DNA of 64,000 nt from Streptomyces sp. A1277 (GTDB taxonomy: Bacteria; Actinomycetota; Actinomycetes; Streptomycetales; Streptomycetaceae): assembly GCF_004795015.1 (NCBI RefSeq), contig NZ_SSBI01000038.1, positions 17,794-81,793 of the forward strand, given 5' to 3'. Both the position numbers and the translations under genes were made by a program. Shown piece after piece: positions 15,604 to 24,635 of the stretch. Position 1 is the stretch's first letter. The number at the start of each line of letters is the position of its first letter. Below the pieces are notes generated by a model. It was not told where the DNA came from. It worked only from the letters and a program-made list of their open reading frames with translations, and made no database searches.

Positions 15604-15645
15604 GAGCGTTCCCTTCTTCATGGTGGTCAGGGGTGGGGCGGGGCC

Positions 15646-16869
15646 CTACTGGAACAGGGCCAGGTCGATGGAATCGCCCAGGGCCCGGCAGCCTGCGTCG
15701 CTGCCGTGCAGGTGGTCGCCCGCGTGGAATCCGTCCCGGATCCGGCTCGGGTGGTCGGGGTCGCTCCAGACGGCGTCGAAGTCCATGACCGCGTCGAAGG
15801 CGCCGCTGGTGCGGATCCACTCGTTGACCTTCTGGCGGACCTGCTCGCCTTCCTGCGTGAATATCTCGTCGCCCTCGTAGGGCGTGAGGGTCGGGGCGTA
15901 CACGCGCACGCCGCGGGCGCGTGCCCGGCCGATCAGCTGGCCGAAGCCCGCAATGAGATCGTCGGCCGTCACGGGCGCGCCGGGGAACATGGCGAGGAAG
16001 TCGGGCGAGGGGCCGCTGCCGTCCGTGGGCGGGTAGGAGACGCCGATGTCGCCGAGGCCGATGGCCAGGACGACGTAGCCCAGTCCCGGCGTGGCCAGCA
16101 CGTCGCGGTCGAAGCGGGCCAGGGCGGCTTCACCGAGTCCCTCGTTGAGCATGCGGTTGCCGCTGATGCCCTGGTTGGAGACGCACAGGGTCGCTCCGTC
16201 GCGCTCGGCGAGGCGCTCGGCCAGCCGGTCCGTCCAGCGCCGGTTGGTGTCGGGGGTCGTTCCGGAGCAGTCGGTGTTGGAGTCGCCGATGACCGCGATA
16301 GTGGCCCCGGTGTCGCCGTCGCGCGGTACCTCGACCGCCGAGATGAGGGCCTGCAGGGGCAGGGACTCGCTGCCGGCCGGGAGCGTCAAAGCGTCGACGG
16401 TGTTCCCCGGCATGACCCAGGCGGTCTGCACGCCCATGGCGTGGCAGGTGGCGCTCTTGACGGCCTCGGGCAGGTAGAGGCTGATGGACAGTTCCGAGAG
16501 GGCGGGCACGGCCAGGTCGACCGGGTCGCTGAGGACGGGGGCCCCGGTCGGGATGGTCACGGTCGGCTTGTCGTCGAAGGTGAGCCCGCGCTCGCTGCCC
16601 GGCCGGATGCCGCCCTCGGGGGCTGCCAGAGCGATCTGGGCGGCGCCGACGATCAGCGGCTCGGTGCCGTATTCGTTGGTGATCCGCAGCCGTACCTGCC
16701 GGCCACCGCCGCTGATCCGCACCACCTGGCGCAGGGTGGTGTCGGCGAACGAAGGCAGGAGGCCGAACTCGCTGATCGGGGCGTGCGGCGCGGTGCCCCA
16801 CGTGCGTGCCCACCCGCCGGCCGCCGCGCCGGTGGGGTGGGCGGTCGTGATGTCAGTGTTCCCGGTCAT
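15646..16869 (-). CDS. SGNH/GDSL-family hydrolase, cytoplasmic
   Basis: A 407-residue protein. The start ATG follows a good GGAGGTCTCCC site; no signal peptide is visible from it. The N-terminal ~190 residues are a beta-rich accessory domain (RQVRLRITNEYGTEPL). The C-terminal SGNH domain has block I GDSNTD, block II near SGNRML and block V DHLH. Block III, normally GxND, reads GLGD, so the usual oxyanion-hole Asn is replaced by Gly. It would hydrolyse esters, perhaps a deacylation linked to the monooxygenase downstream. First gene of a three-gene operon divergent from a SARP regulator. The fold is firm; activity is less certain because of the block III change. Confidence 0.85.
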   Translation of the reverse strand: MTGNTDITTAHPTGAAAGGWARTWGTAPHAPISEFGLLPSFADTTLRQVVRISGGGRQVRLRITNEYGTEPLIVGAAQIALAAPEGGIRPGSERGLTFDDKPTVTIPTGAPVLSDPVDLAVPALSELSISLYLPEAVKSATCHAMGVQTAWVMPGNTVDALTLPAGSESLPLQALISAVEVPRDGDTGATIAVIGDSNTDCSGTTPDTNRRWTDRLAERLAERDGATLCVSNQGISGNRMLNEGLGEAALARFDRDVLATPGLGYVVLAIGLGDIGVSYPPTDGSGPSPDFLAMFPGAPVTADDLIAGFGQLIGRARARGVRVYAPTLTPYEGDEIFTQEGEQVRQKVNEWIRTSGAFDAVMDFDAVWSDPDHPSRIRDGFHAGDHLHGSDAGCRALGDSIDLALFQ

Positions 16870-17129
16870 GGGAGACCTCCTTGGTCCGGATACGGAGAAC
16901 GCCTGGTAGCCCGCGGCAATCGTCGGGAATGCCGTGGTGCTCAAAGCGTGGCCCGACCCGCTCACAGGAGGCTCACACCGAGTTGACGCGCCCACGCAGG
17001 GACCGACTGCCTGCTCTGTCGTGACGTGAGCGGCCAGAGCCGGATCCGCCCGACGCCCGCTTCTTTCACCTGGCGTCGGACCCGCGCGGAGATTTGGTCC
17101 TGCCCGCGTCCTCACGCGAGGATCGGCCC

Positions 17130-20100
17130 ATGACTGGGGATGCGCGGCTTTGCATCACGCTGCTCGGAGGGTTCCAAATGGCGCGCGGCGACAGGGCCGT
17201 GCCCGTCCCGGGGGCCCGGCTTCAGCAGCTCGTGGCGCGGCTGGCACTGGCCGGGGGCCGCGTGGTCGGCCAGGAGACCCTCATCGACGCCATCTGGTTC
17301 CAGGACCCGCCGGCTGACCCCGCCCACGCCCTGCAGGCCCTCGTTTCGCGCCTCCGCAGAACCCTGGGCTCAGCGTCCATGGTCGTGCAGGCGACGGGCG
17401 GCTACCGGTTGGACATCGAAGCGGCGGACGTGGACGCCCTGCGCTTCGAGAACCTCGCAGCGCACGGCCGCAGGCGGCTGCTCGCCCAGGACCATCGCGC
17501 GGCGGCAGCCCTGCTGGACGAGGCCATGGCCGTATGGGAAGGCCCTCCCGGCGCCGAACCGGGCGCCATCGCGGCGGTGGCCCCCGCGTCGGCCACCCGA
17601 CTGGCCCAGGTATCCCTCCAGGCCGCCGTCGACCTCGCCGAAGCCGAGGTGGCGCTGGGCAACGCCGCAGCAGCCACCACGCGGCTGAACGACCTGCTGG
17701 CCGAGGAATCCCTGCACGAAGGAGCCCTCGCCCTGCTCATGGACGCCCTGGCAGCCCAGGGCCGCCAGGGTGAGGCCCTGGCCCGCTACGAACAGTTCCG
17801 CGAGCAGCTCGCCGACGGACTTGGCACCGACCCGGGGGCAGCACTGCGCGAGCGGCACCTGAACTTGCTGCGCACCACGGCAGCCGAGCCGCCCGCCGCG
17901 GCGAAGACCATGCAGGGCCCTGGCAATCTGCCCGCCTCGATGAGCAGCTTCATCGGCCGCGAGGACGACCTCGCCCGCATCGACAGCCTTCTCGCCGCAG
18001 GACGACTGGCCACGGTGCTCGGACCCGGCGGCGCCGGCAAGACACGCCTCGCCATCGAAGCCGCACGCCGTCAGCGCCCGGCATATCCGGACGGCGTCTG
18101 GCTCGTCGACCTGACCTCCGTCTCCGATCCCGACAAGATCAGCGAAGCCGTGCTGGCCGCGACCGGCCTGCGTGGCACGGCGTTCTTCGACGCCTCCGCG
18201 TCCCACGCCGCCGTCACAGGCGGCATCGACATGCTGGCCGACCAACTCGACGGACGCGACATCCTGCTCGTCATCGACAACTGCGAACACCTGATCGACG
18301 CCGTGGCACGCATGATCACCGTCCTGCTGGCACGATGCGGCGGGCTCAGCGTCCTGGCCACCAGCCGCGAGCCACTGGCCATCGACGGCGAGGCACTGGT
18401 ACCCCTTGGCCCCCTGCCCCTGCCCGACCCCCACGCAAGCAGCGAAACAGCCGGTGAAACACCCTCGGTCCGCCTGTTCATGGAACGAGCTGCCGCAGTG
18501 CGCCCCGGGTTCGAAGTCGACGATCACAACCTGGCAGACGTACTGCACATCGTGAGCGCGCTGGACGGCCTGCCACTCGCCCTCGAACTGGCCGCAGCAC
18601 GCCTGCGCACTCTCTCCCTGAGCGACCTGTCCGCTGGACTGTCGGACCGATTCCGCGTCCTCACCTCCGGCAACCGGACCGCATCGGACCGCCACCGCAC
18701 CCTGCGCGGCGTCATCGCCTGGAGCTGGGACCTGCTCGAAGACGACGCACGCACCACGGCCGAACGCATCGCGGTCCTGCCGGGCGGCATCACCCCCGCC
18801 TCCGCCGCCGCGGTCTGCACCGGCTCCACCGTGCCCGTCCGCAGCATCCCCGAACTCCTCGCCGACCTCGTCGACCGGTCCCTGCTCGCCCTCGAACCCG
18901 ATACCGGCCGACACCGCATGCTCGAATCCATTCGCGAATACGGCCTGGAACGACTCGACGCACAACACACCCTCGGCCCCGCACGCGACCAGGCCGCGCA
19001 CTACATCGGCGACCTGGTCGCCCACTACGACCCGCTCACCCGCGGCCCCCAGCAGCTCCACGCCCTGAACACGCTGCGCGCCGAACACGACAACGTCATC
19101 GCTGCCCTGCGCCACCTGTGCGACAGCAGCGCCGCGGACACCGCACTGGCACTCGCACTCAACCTGACCTGGTACTGGCAGATCCGCGGACGCCACGCCG
19201 ACGCCCACCACTGGCTCACCCAAGTCACCGCACTCCCGGCCCAAGACGACAACGTCCGTCACGACATCGCGCAGGCTCTGCTTCAGCTCCACTCCGCCAC
19301 GGGCCAAAGCGCGCTCTTCAACAACAACGTCGCCCACGAGCAGAGCCATGCCTTCACCCGCCGTCTGCTCAGCCACCGGCCTCTACCCGGCTTCACCGGC
19401 GGCCTGGTCACCATCCAGCTCGCCCTCAACGGCCCCACACAGCCAAACCCCGCGCTTCTGCAGACCGTCATCGACGGGCCAGACACATGGCTGGCCGGCT
19501 ACGCCCACCTCTCACGCGCTCACGCCGCGGAGAACCGCGGACAGCTCGAGGCCGCCCGCGACGACGTCTCGATGGCCCTGACCCGCTTCACAGAGGCCGG
19601 GGACGACTGGGCGCTGGCCACAGCGCTCCCCCTTCGATCTCTCCTGCGCCAATACGACGGCGAACTCGACGACGCCCTCGCCGATCTACGACAGGCCAAG
19701 CGACTCGCGCAGGAATTCGGAGCGCTCAGCCTCAGCGACGAAATCTTCCTCGACCTCCGCCAATTCGACCTCCTGGTACGGCTCGACCAGACGGACCAGG
19801 CCACCAGCCTCATCTCGTCCACGCGGCAACGCGCGCTTCGTTCCACCCCGCCCGAGATGGCGATCCTCCTCGACGCCCGCGAATCCCGACTTCGTCTTCA
19901 GACCGGCGACCTGGACCGCGCCGGCCAACTCATCGACCAGGCCGAAGCCGGACTGAGCCGCCGAAACCCGCTCGGTGGCGAACACGGCCAAGCACTCATT
20001 GCGATCGTGCGGGCCGAGCTCTGCCTCCGACGCGGTGACACAGCCGCCGCCGCACGCGCCCTGCATCAGGCGTACTCGGCCGCCGTCCACAGCAGAGATC

Positions 20101-20393
20101 TACCAGTCGTAGCCACCGTGGCAGTGACCGTGGCCGACCTCGCAGAGCTGGACCACCAACATCACGACGTGGCCCGCATCCTCGGCGCCGCCGCCCGGCT
20201 GCGCGGCGCCCACGATCCCACCGACCCGTACATCCGGGCACTGCGCGCACGCGCGACCAGCGCACTCGGCGACACAGCCTTCGCCGAGGAATACAACAGC
20301 GGTTGGGAGCTGGACATCGCGACCGCCTTGTCACGCGTAGACCCGAAGCGCATCAGCCGCGAACCACGCGGCACGGGAACCAGCCCGCGGTAA
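17130..20393 (+). CDS. SARP/AfsR-type regulator (wHTH-BTAD-NB-ARC-TPR)
   Basis: A 1087-residue multidomain regulator. Residues ~5-95 form the OmpR-like winged helix (TLLGGFQMARGDRAVPVPG, AHALQALVSRLRRTLG) and ~96-245 the BTAD domain (EGALALLMDALAAQGRQGEA). The NB-ARC ATPase follows with P-loop GPGGAGKTRLA (~297-307) and Walker B ILLVIDNCEHL (~378-388). The rest is TPR-like. Such proteins activate secondary-metabolite clusters; here the divergent SGNH-monooxygenase-SnoaL operon is the obvious target, through the 260-bp shared intergenic region. The start MTGDARL was chosen because the extension upstream lacks homology. Confidence 0.92.
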   Translation: MTGDARLCITLLGGFQMARGDRAVPVPGARLQQLVARLALAGGRVVGQETLIDAIWFQDPPADPAHALQALVSRLRRTLGSASMVVQATGGYRLDIEAADVDALRFENLAAHGRRRLLAQDHRAAAALLDEAMAVWEGPPGAEPGAIAAVAPASATRLAQVSLQAAVDLAEAEVALGNAAAATTRLNDLLAEESLHEGALALLMDALAAQGRQGEALARYEQFREQLADGLGTDPGAALRERHLNLLRTTAAEPPAAAKTMQGPGNLPASMSSFIGREDDLARIDSLLAAGRLATVLGPGGAGKTRLAIEAARRQRPAYPDGVWLVDLTSVSDPDKISEAVLAATGLRGTAFFDASASHAAVTGGIDMLADQLDGRDILLVIDNCEHLIDAVARMITVLLARCGGLSVLATSREPLAIDGEALVPLGPLPLPDPHASSETAGETPSVRLFMERAAAVRPGFEVDDHNLADVLHIVSALDGLPLALELAAARLRTLSLSDLSAGLSDRFRVLTSGNRTASDRHRTLRGVIAWSWDLLEDDARTTAERIAVLPGGITPASAAAVCTGSTVPVRSIPELLADLVDRSLLALEPDTGRHRMLESIREYGLERLDAQHTLGPARDQAAHYIGDLVAHYDPLTRGPQQLHALNTLRAEHDNVIAALRHLCDSSAADTALALALNLTWYWQIRGRHADAHHWLTQVTALPAQDDNVRHDIAQALLQLHSATGQSALFNNNVAHEQSHAFTRRLLSHRPLPGFTGGLVTIQLALNGPTQPNPALLQTVIDGPDTWLAGYAHLSRAHAAENRGQLEAARDDVSMALTRFTEAGDDWALATALPLRSLLRQYDGELDDALADLRQAKRLAQEFGALSLSDEIFLDLRQFDLLVRLDQTDQATSLISSTRQRALRSTPPEMAILLDARESRLRLQTGDLDRAGQLIDQAEAGLSRRNPLGGEHGQALIAIVRAELCLRRGDTAAAARALHQAYSAAVHSRDLPVVATVAVTVADLAELDHQHHDVARILGAAARLRGAHDPTDPYIRALRARATSALGDTAFAEEYNSGWELDIATALSRVDPKRISREPRGTGTSPR

Positions 20394-20590
20394 CAGAGCG
20401 CGGCCGCAAAGGGCTGGCCATGACCGCGCAATGCCCGTGATCCACCGCAGGAAGGCGTAGGGAGCCTTTTCAGCGTTGCCAGAGCGAGGACCGCGGCGGT
20501 GATCGTGCTGAGGCGTCGAATTCGGCCGTGAAGCCTTCGCCAGCCAGGAGCCGGCAACCCGACGCGCTCGGATTCCGGACGAGTGGCTCG
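20394..20590. other. Short intergenic region, nothing recognised
   Basis: No gene or clear signal is seen between the SARP regulator and the IS3 remnant. It may contain IS-derived debris. Confidence 0.4.
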
Positions 20591-20854
20591 ATGCCCCGCC
20601 CGACGCTGAAGAACCACCCGCCGGAGTTCAAGGCGGACGCGGTCGCGCTGTACGAGTCGCGGACGGAAGCGACGATCAGGTCGGTCGCCGCCGATCCGGG
20701 GATCAATCCGGAGGCCCTGCGGAACTGGGTGAGGGCAGCCGGGCTGAGCCGTCCCCGGGAACGGCGGACGCAGGAACCGGCTCGGCCGCCGGCCCCGCTG
20801 GATGGTGCGCCACCAGCGAACGGGGCTGTCCAGGACGGCTCGGACCGCCTCTGA
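20591..20854 (+). pseudogene. IS3-family OrfA transposase remnant
   Basis: MPRPTLKNHPPEFKADAVAL, then VAADPGINPEALRNWVRAAG match the HTH_Tnp_1 N-terminus of IS3-family OrfA proteins, which recognise the IS ends. After the HTH the similarity stops and a Pro/Arg-rich tail follows with no leucine zipper and no OrfB. The element is therefore a truncated scar. Confidence 0.7.
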
Positions 20855-20885
20855 CCAGTGGGAATGGTGGAGTCCCGCTGGATCA

Positions 20886-21347
20886 TCAGGGCCGCAGTTG
20901 CATTTTCGTAAGCAGCGCGAGCAGAGTGCGCTGTTCCTCCGCATCGAGACCGGCGAAGAGGCCGGAGGCGTGAAGTCGCGTCCTGAGCACCTCCCACAGT
21001 CCGTGCCCGCGTTCCGTCAGGGCCAGGGTGCGCTTGCGGCCGTCGGAGGGGTGAGGGCGGCGGGCAATGAGTCCCACGCTCTGGAGTTTGTCGGCAGCGA
21101 GACTGACCGTCGAAGGATCACAGCCGAGGCGGGCCGCCACGTCCCGCATCGTCGGCGGTTCAGTTCCCGGCGCAAGCGCCCACAGCGTGCCGGCGACGGA
21201 GGCCGGCACCCCGAACTCTCCGAGCACCTGGGCCACGACCGCGTCCGCGGAGTGTCCCACTTCCACGAGAACACGGACGATCTCGGCTTTCCGCTCGACG
21301 TCCGTGCGGTGAGTCGTCGATGTCGTCGCGTCACGGCCGGCAGTCAT
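20886..21347 (-). CDS. MarR-family transcriptional regulator
   Basis: A 153-residue winged-helix regulator: PTMRDVAARLGCDPSTVSLA (recognition region), DKLQSVGLIARRPHPSDGRK (wing) and a C-terminal dimerisation helix (EEQRTLLALLTKMQL). It is divergent from an SDR-type reductase with a 56-bp shared, unusually AT-rich promoter region, so it very probably represses that gene and itself. The inducing ligand is unknown. Confidence 0.88.
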   Translation of the reverse strand: MTAGRDATTSTTHRTDVERKAEIVRVLVEVGHSADAVVAQVLGEFGVPASVAGTLWALAPGTEPPTMRDVAARLGCDPSTVSLAADKLQSVGLIARRPHPSDGRKRTLALTERGHGLWEVLRTRLHASGLFAGLDAEEQRTLLALLTKMQLRP

Positions 21348-21358
21348 GGGGCCATGCT

Positions 21359-21399
21359 ACGTTAACAATATCAATGAGAAACTCAATGAATATGGAGGA
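21359..21399. promoter_or_regulatory. Divergent promoter/operator between MarR and SDR genes
   Basis: The region is AT-rich against the local background. It contains the palindrome GTTAAC and two TCAATGA direct repeats 12 bp apart (21371 and 21383), then GGAGGAG as the SDR ribosome binding site. These are plausible MarR contacts; only the repeats are seen. Confidence 0.45.
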
Positions 21400-21403
21400 G
21401 TAG

Positions 21404-22429
21404 ATGACTCACAGTAGCAACGGTGAGAGGGTGCTCGTCACGGGCGGAACCGGCTACCTGGCAGGCTGGGTGATCGCGGGCCTGCTCCAGCGCGGCTACC
21501 GGGTGCGCACCACCGTGCGCAGCCTCGGCAAGGCGGAGCAGGTGCGTACAGCCGTCAGCGGGCGCGCGGGCGCGGAGGTCGCCGCAGTCATGGAGTTCGC
21601 CGTCACCGATCTCCTCAGCGACGAGGGCTGGGACAAGGCCGCCGAGGGCGCCCATTACATGATTCACACCGCGTCGCCGATGCCCTTCGACTCCGGCGTC
21701 GATCTCATCAAGACCGCCCGCGAGGGCACCGGCCGAGTCCTGGGCGCCGCCGCCCGCGCCGGGGTGAAGCGTGCCGTGCTCACGTCTTCCGGCATCACGG
21801 CCGGTGCAGGCGACTCGAACACGCCCGCGACCGAAACGACATACGCCGAGCCGTCCGGCACCCCGCTTCACGCGTACCCCGACTCCAAGATCCTGGCCGA
21901 GCGCGATGCATGGGAACTCGCCGAAGCGACCGGGCTCGAACTGTCCGCCGTCCTGCCGACGTTCATGCAAGGTCCCCCACTGGGCGCGCGGAACGGGGCA
22001 GGAACGACCGACGTCATCCGCCGCCTGCTCGCCCGCGAGATCCCCGCAGTCCCGAACATCGGCTGGAACGTCGTCGACGTCCGTGACGTCGCCGAACTGC
22101 ACATTCTCGCCATGACGAACCCCGCCGCCGCAGGCCAGCGTTACCTCGCTTCGGGCAGCTTCCTTTGGTATCGGGACATTGCCCGCATCCTGCGCGACAA
22201 GCTCCCGGACGAAGCCACCAAGGTGCCCATGCGCACCATGCCCGACATCATCGTCAAGCTGCTGGCCCGAGTGAACCCGCAGATGGCGATGGTGCGCTCC
22301 CAGATCGGTCGCAAGAGGCTTGTCGACAGCAGCAAAGCGCGCACGCTCGGCTGGCAGCCCCGTCCCACCGAACAGACGATCATCGACACCGCCACCGCGC
22401 TCCTGGCCAAAGACTCGCCCAGCAAGTAG
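21404..22429 (+). CDS. Extended SDR (dihydroflavonol-reductase-like NAD(P)-dependent epimerase/reductase)
   Basis: A 341-residue protein with the nucleotide-binding motif GGTGYLAG (residues 14-21) and the catalytic YxxxK as YPDSK, preceded by a Ser/Thr-rich TSSGITAGAG. The NVVDVRDVAELHILAM segment is typical of the DFR/cinnamoyl-CoA-reductase-like subgroup. It would reduce a carbonyl or epimerise a substrate with NAD(P)H in the cytoplasm. It is controlled by the divergent MarR gene and lies next to the integration-scar zone, so it may be cargo of an older element. Confidence 0.9.
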   Translation: MTHSSNGERVLVTGGTGYLAGWVIAGLLQRGYRVRTTVRSLGKAEQVRTAVSGRAGAEVAAVMEFAVTDLLSDEGWDKAAEGAHYMIHTASPMPFDSGVDLIKTAREGTGRVLGAAARAGVKRAVLTSSGITAGAGDSNTPATETTYAEPSGTPLHAYPDSKILAERDAWELAEATGLELSAVLPTFMQGPPLGARNGAGTTDVIRRLLAREIPAVPNIGWNVVDVRDVAELHILAMTNPAAAGQRYLASGSFLWYRDIARILRDKLPDEATKVPMRTMPDIIVKLLARVNPQMAMVRSQIGRKRLVDSSKARTLGWQPRPTEQTIIDTATALLAKDSPSK

Positions 22430-22490
22430 TAGCTGCCGCCACCGCCATCGGAACCCAGCACGGGCGCTCCCGTCCCATCCCAGCACGATC

Positions 22491-22680
22491 CCAGCACGAT
22501 CCCAGCACGGTAGCGATGAGCAGGGGTGATGACAGGTGACAAGAGGTCAGCTATCACAGCACCATCCCAGCACGGGAAGAAGCCACGGGCCCGACTCCGA
22601 AGAGTCGGGCCCTCGCTGACCTGCATATGTGCCAGAGCAGCGACGTGGTGATATGTCAGCGGCTACACGTTGAAGCGGAA
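22491..22680. repeat. Copy A of the ychF 3'-end/terminator segment (probable attachment site)
   Basis: About 190 bp resemble the ychF downstream region (see the copy at 25794): CCCAGCACGATCCCAGCAC repeats, the hairpin GGGCCCGACT/AGTCGGGCCC (22587-22612), then GACGTGGTGATATGT and the 18-mer CTACACGTTGAAGCGGAA (22663-22680). That 18-mer is the reverse complement of the last codons of ychF. To the right the similarity stops. It is best read as the displaced original end of ychF, that is, the outer attachment site of integrated elements. Confidence 0.75.
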
Positions 22681-22869
22681 TGCCTGCGGACTGATCCTGA
22701 CCTGCGACGGAGCTCCATCCAGAGCTCTGACCTGGGGCTTCCTGGTTAGCACGCGTTGGCTCGCGACGGCCATTTACGGGTGTCCTGCGGACCGGCTGCG
22801 GACTGGCCGGGTATGGCGAGGCAGAGGAATCCATGGCACACCGGCGGGGCCTGCAACGCGACTGCACGG

Positions 22870-23349
22870 GTGAGCGACTCCTGCCCCTATCCCTGTTGTG
22901 GGCACCGCGCGGGCGCGATGCCCGGCTCGTACGCGCTCTGCCCCGTCTGCTTCCTGGAGGACGACGGGGTCCAGTTCCGCTGGCAGACCATGGGCGGCGG
23001 AGCGGACGAGGTCTCCCTGATCGAGGCCCAGCGCAGCTTCCAGGACTTCGGACCGACGCGAAGGCCCTTCAGGCACTCGTCACCACTGCCACCCCGCCCA
23101 CCCTGGGCGGAGGGCTCACGCCGTCCGACGAGACTCGTCATCCCGAGCCTGCCCCAGAAGGAGCGTCGACCAGTTCAAGTGTGCCGAGAACGACACGATC
23201 TCCTGGAGGAGCTTGCTGGCCGGAAGCGCGGCAGCACCTCGGTGAGGGGGTTTCCGCGCGAGGCACGAAGCGCCACCCCGACCAGCCCGCCCACGTGCCG
23301 GTCGACTACTCGCCCGACTCGCCGCTCCCGATGTTCTCGGACGAGGTGA
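22870..23349 (+). pseudogene. CPCC-type cysteine-rich protein, probably frameshifted
   Basis: From an in-frame GTG the frame reads SDSCPYPCCGHRAGAMPGSY, CPVCFLEDDGVQFRWQTMGG and SLIEAQRSFQDFG, a clear match to the cysteine-rich CPCC domain family (small zinc-binding proteins often in islands and near toxin genes). After about residue 55 the frame turns into Pro/Arg-rich text, and codon bias shifts to another frame. A frameshift has therefore probably destroyed the C-terminal third. Confidence 0.6.
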
Positions 23350-23473
23350 GTCCCTGATGAGCGTGCAGCGCAGGCGTGGGCAGACGGCCCGCGTTTGGGT
23401 GACGAGGGCGGTTCTCGTTTCGGCCGTCGTCGACCTCGTGGCCCGGACCTCGCTGAGTCGCTACGGTTGAGCC

Positions 23474-24055
23474 ATGACCGCACTGCCCGACTGGATGCGC
23501 CCGCCCCGCGCGGAAGGCTGGTTCGCGGAGGACTTGGACCGCCTCCCGGAAGCACCGCGCCACACCGAGCTGATCGACGGAGCCCTCGTATTCATGATGT
23601 CCCCGCAGCGGTGGTGGCACGGCCATCTCGTCACGATGCTCACCGTGGCTCTCATGGAGCAGGCGCCGGCCAACGTAAGGGTCGGACGGGAGATGACCAT
23701 CAAACTCGATCAACGCAATCGGCCCGAGCCGGATCTGCTGGTGACGACGGCCGACTTCGACGGTGACCGCACCTGGTTCGCACCGGATGAAGTACGACTC
23801 GCCGTCGAGGTGGTCTCCCCCGAGTCCGCACACCGGGACCGCACGGTAAAGCTCCACAAATACGCAGAGGCCGGCATCCCGCACTACTGGCGCATCGAGG
23901 ACGAGGACGGAGCACCCATCGTCCACGTCTACGAACTTGACGAGCCAACCGCCACCTATGTACCCGTCGGCATCTTCAGGGACTCGCTCAACCGTCCGGT
24001 GCCCTTCGAGATCAACCTCGACCTGGAGAAGCTCGCTCCACCCCGCCGCAGCTGA
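23474..24055 (+). CDS. Uma2-family (DUF820) PD-(D/E)XK nuclease-fold protein
   Basis: A 193-residue protein. The core RPEPDLLVTT, LAVEVVSPES and RDRTVKLHKYAEAGIPHYWR carries the family's nuclease-like acidic residues (D in PEPDLL, E in AVEVVSPES, K in VKLHKYAE). Uma2 genes are abundant in Streptomyces and cyanobacteria and their job is unclear. It is probably cargo of the integrated element between attachment-like copies A and C. Confidence 0.88.
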   Translation: MTALPDWMRPPRAEGWFAEDLDRLPEAPRHTELIDGALVFMMSPQRWWHGHLVTMLTVALMEQAPANVRVGREMTIKLDQRNRPEPDLLVTTADFDGDRTWFAPDEVRLAVEVVSPESAHRDRTVKLHKYAEAGIPHYWRIEDEDGAPIVHVYELDEPTATYVPVGIFRDSLNRPVPFEINLDLEKLAPPRRS

Positions 24056-24159
24056 GTGAGCACCAAGTCAGCATGGAATGCGGTGGGGCCGCACTTACCC
24101 AAGTCCGACCCCTCTGACCAGCATTCTTGACGAGATCCTAGCTTAAAGTAACCAACTCG

Positions 24160-24186
24160 CTACACGTTGAAGCGAAACTCCACCAC
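24160..24186. repeat. Copy C of the ychF 3' end (probable attachment site)
   Basis: CTACACGTTGAAGCG followed by AAACTCCACCAC matches the ychF end at 25966-25992 at 26 of 27 positions. It lacks the terminator flank on its left; about 25 nt to its right the CCCAGCAC repeats resume. It looks like an internal junction between two tandemly integrated elements. Confidence 0.65.
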
Positions 24187-24359
24187 AACCACTCTGACCT
24201 GCGGTTATGCGGGCGCGTCCCAGCACCATCCCAGCACGGAATTCGCTGCAAAGTACAAACAGATCCGAAAGCACCAAGACTACGCATCACCGCTCGCCCC
24301 GGATACAGGTCGCGCAGCACTCCAACCGCTGTAATAGTTTCTGTACTAGACTTGCAGTC
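24187..24359 (+). promoter_or_regulatory. Arm-type repeats and leaderless promoter of the vapBC-type operon
   Basis: The segment holds CCCAGCACCATCCCAGCAC (24220-24238), like the repeats beside copies A and B. Just before the antitoxin start there is TAGACT (24347-24352), placed so that transcription would begin at or next to the ATG. No ribosome binding site is visible, consistent with a leaderless mRNA. TAGT and ACTA half sites flank the -10 area and could bind the antitoxin. Confidence 0.4.
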
Positions 24360-24635
24360 ATGAAGTCACCCCGCCCCGGCGGCACGGAGAACATCTCCGT
24401 CTCGATGCCCTCGGAACTCCTCGGTGCTCTGCGCACACGTACCGGCAAGCGCGGCATGTCTGCGTATGTGACGGCAGCGGTCCGGCACCAGCTTGCGATG
24501 GACGGCCTCGCCGAGATCGTGGCCGCCTACGAAGCCGAGCACGAGCCGCTGAGCGAGGCTGAAGTCCAGGCCGCGCAGAGCGAACTGTTCGGTGACGCAC
24601 CGGCACCCTACGCGTCAAACGACAGCGCCGCATGA
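24360..24635 (+). CDS. Antitoxin of a VapBC-type pair
   Basis: A 91-residue protein: NISVSMPSELLGALRTRTGK, then GMSAYVTAAVRHQLAMDGLA gives a ribbon-helix-helix-like DNA-binding N-terminus. An acidic C-terminal tail (AYEAEHEPLSEAEVQAAQSE) of the kind that wraps a PIN toxin follows. Its stop overlaps the toxin start by ATGA. Likely represses its own promoter. Confidence 0.85.
   Translation: MKSPRPGGTENISVSMPSELLGALRTRTGKRGMSAYVTAAVRHQLAMDGLAEIVAAYEAEHEPLSEAEVQAAQSELFGDAPAPYASNDSAA

Noticed and set aside
22441..22680. tRNA gene as integration target
   Set aside because: No cloverleaf or CCA end fits; the repeated core instead matches the ychF 3' codons.
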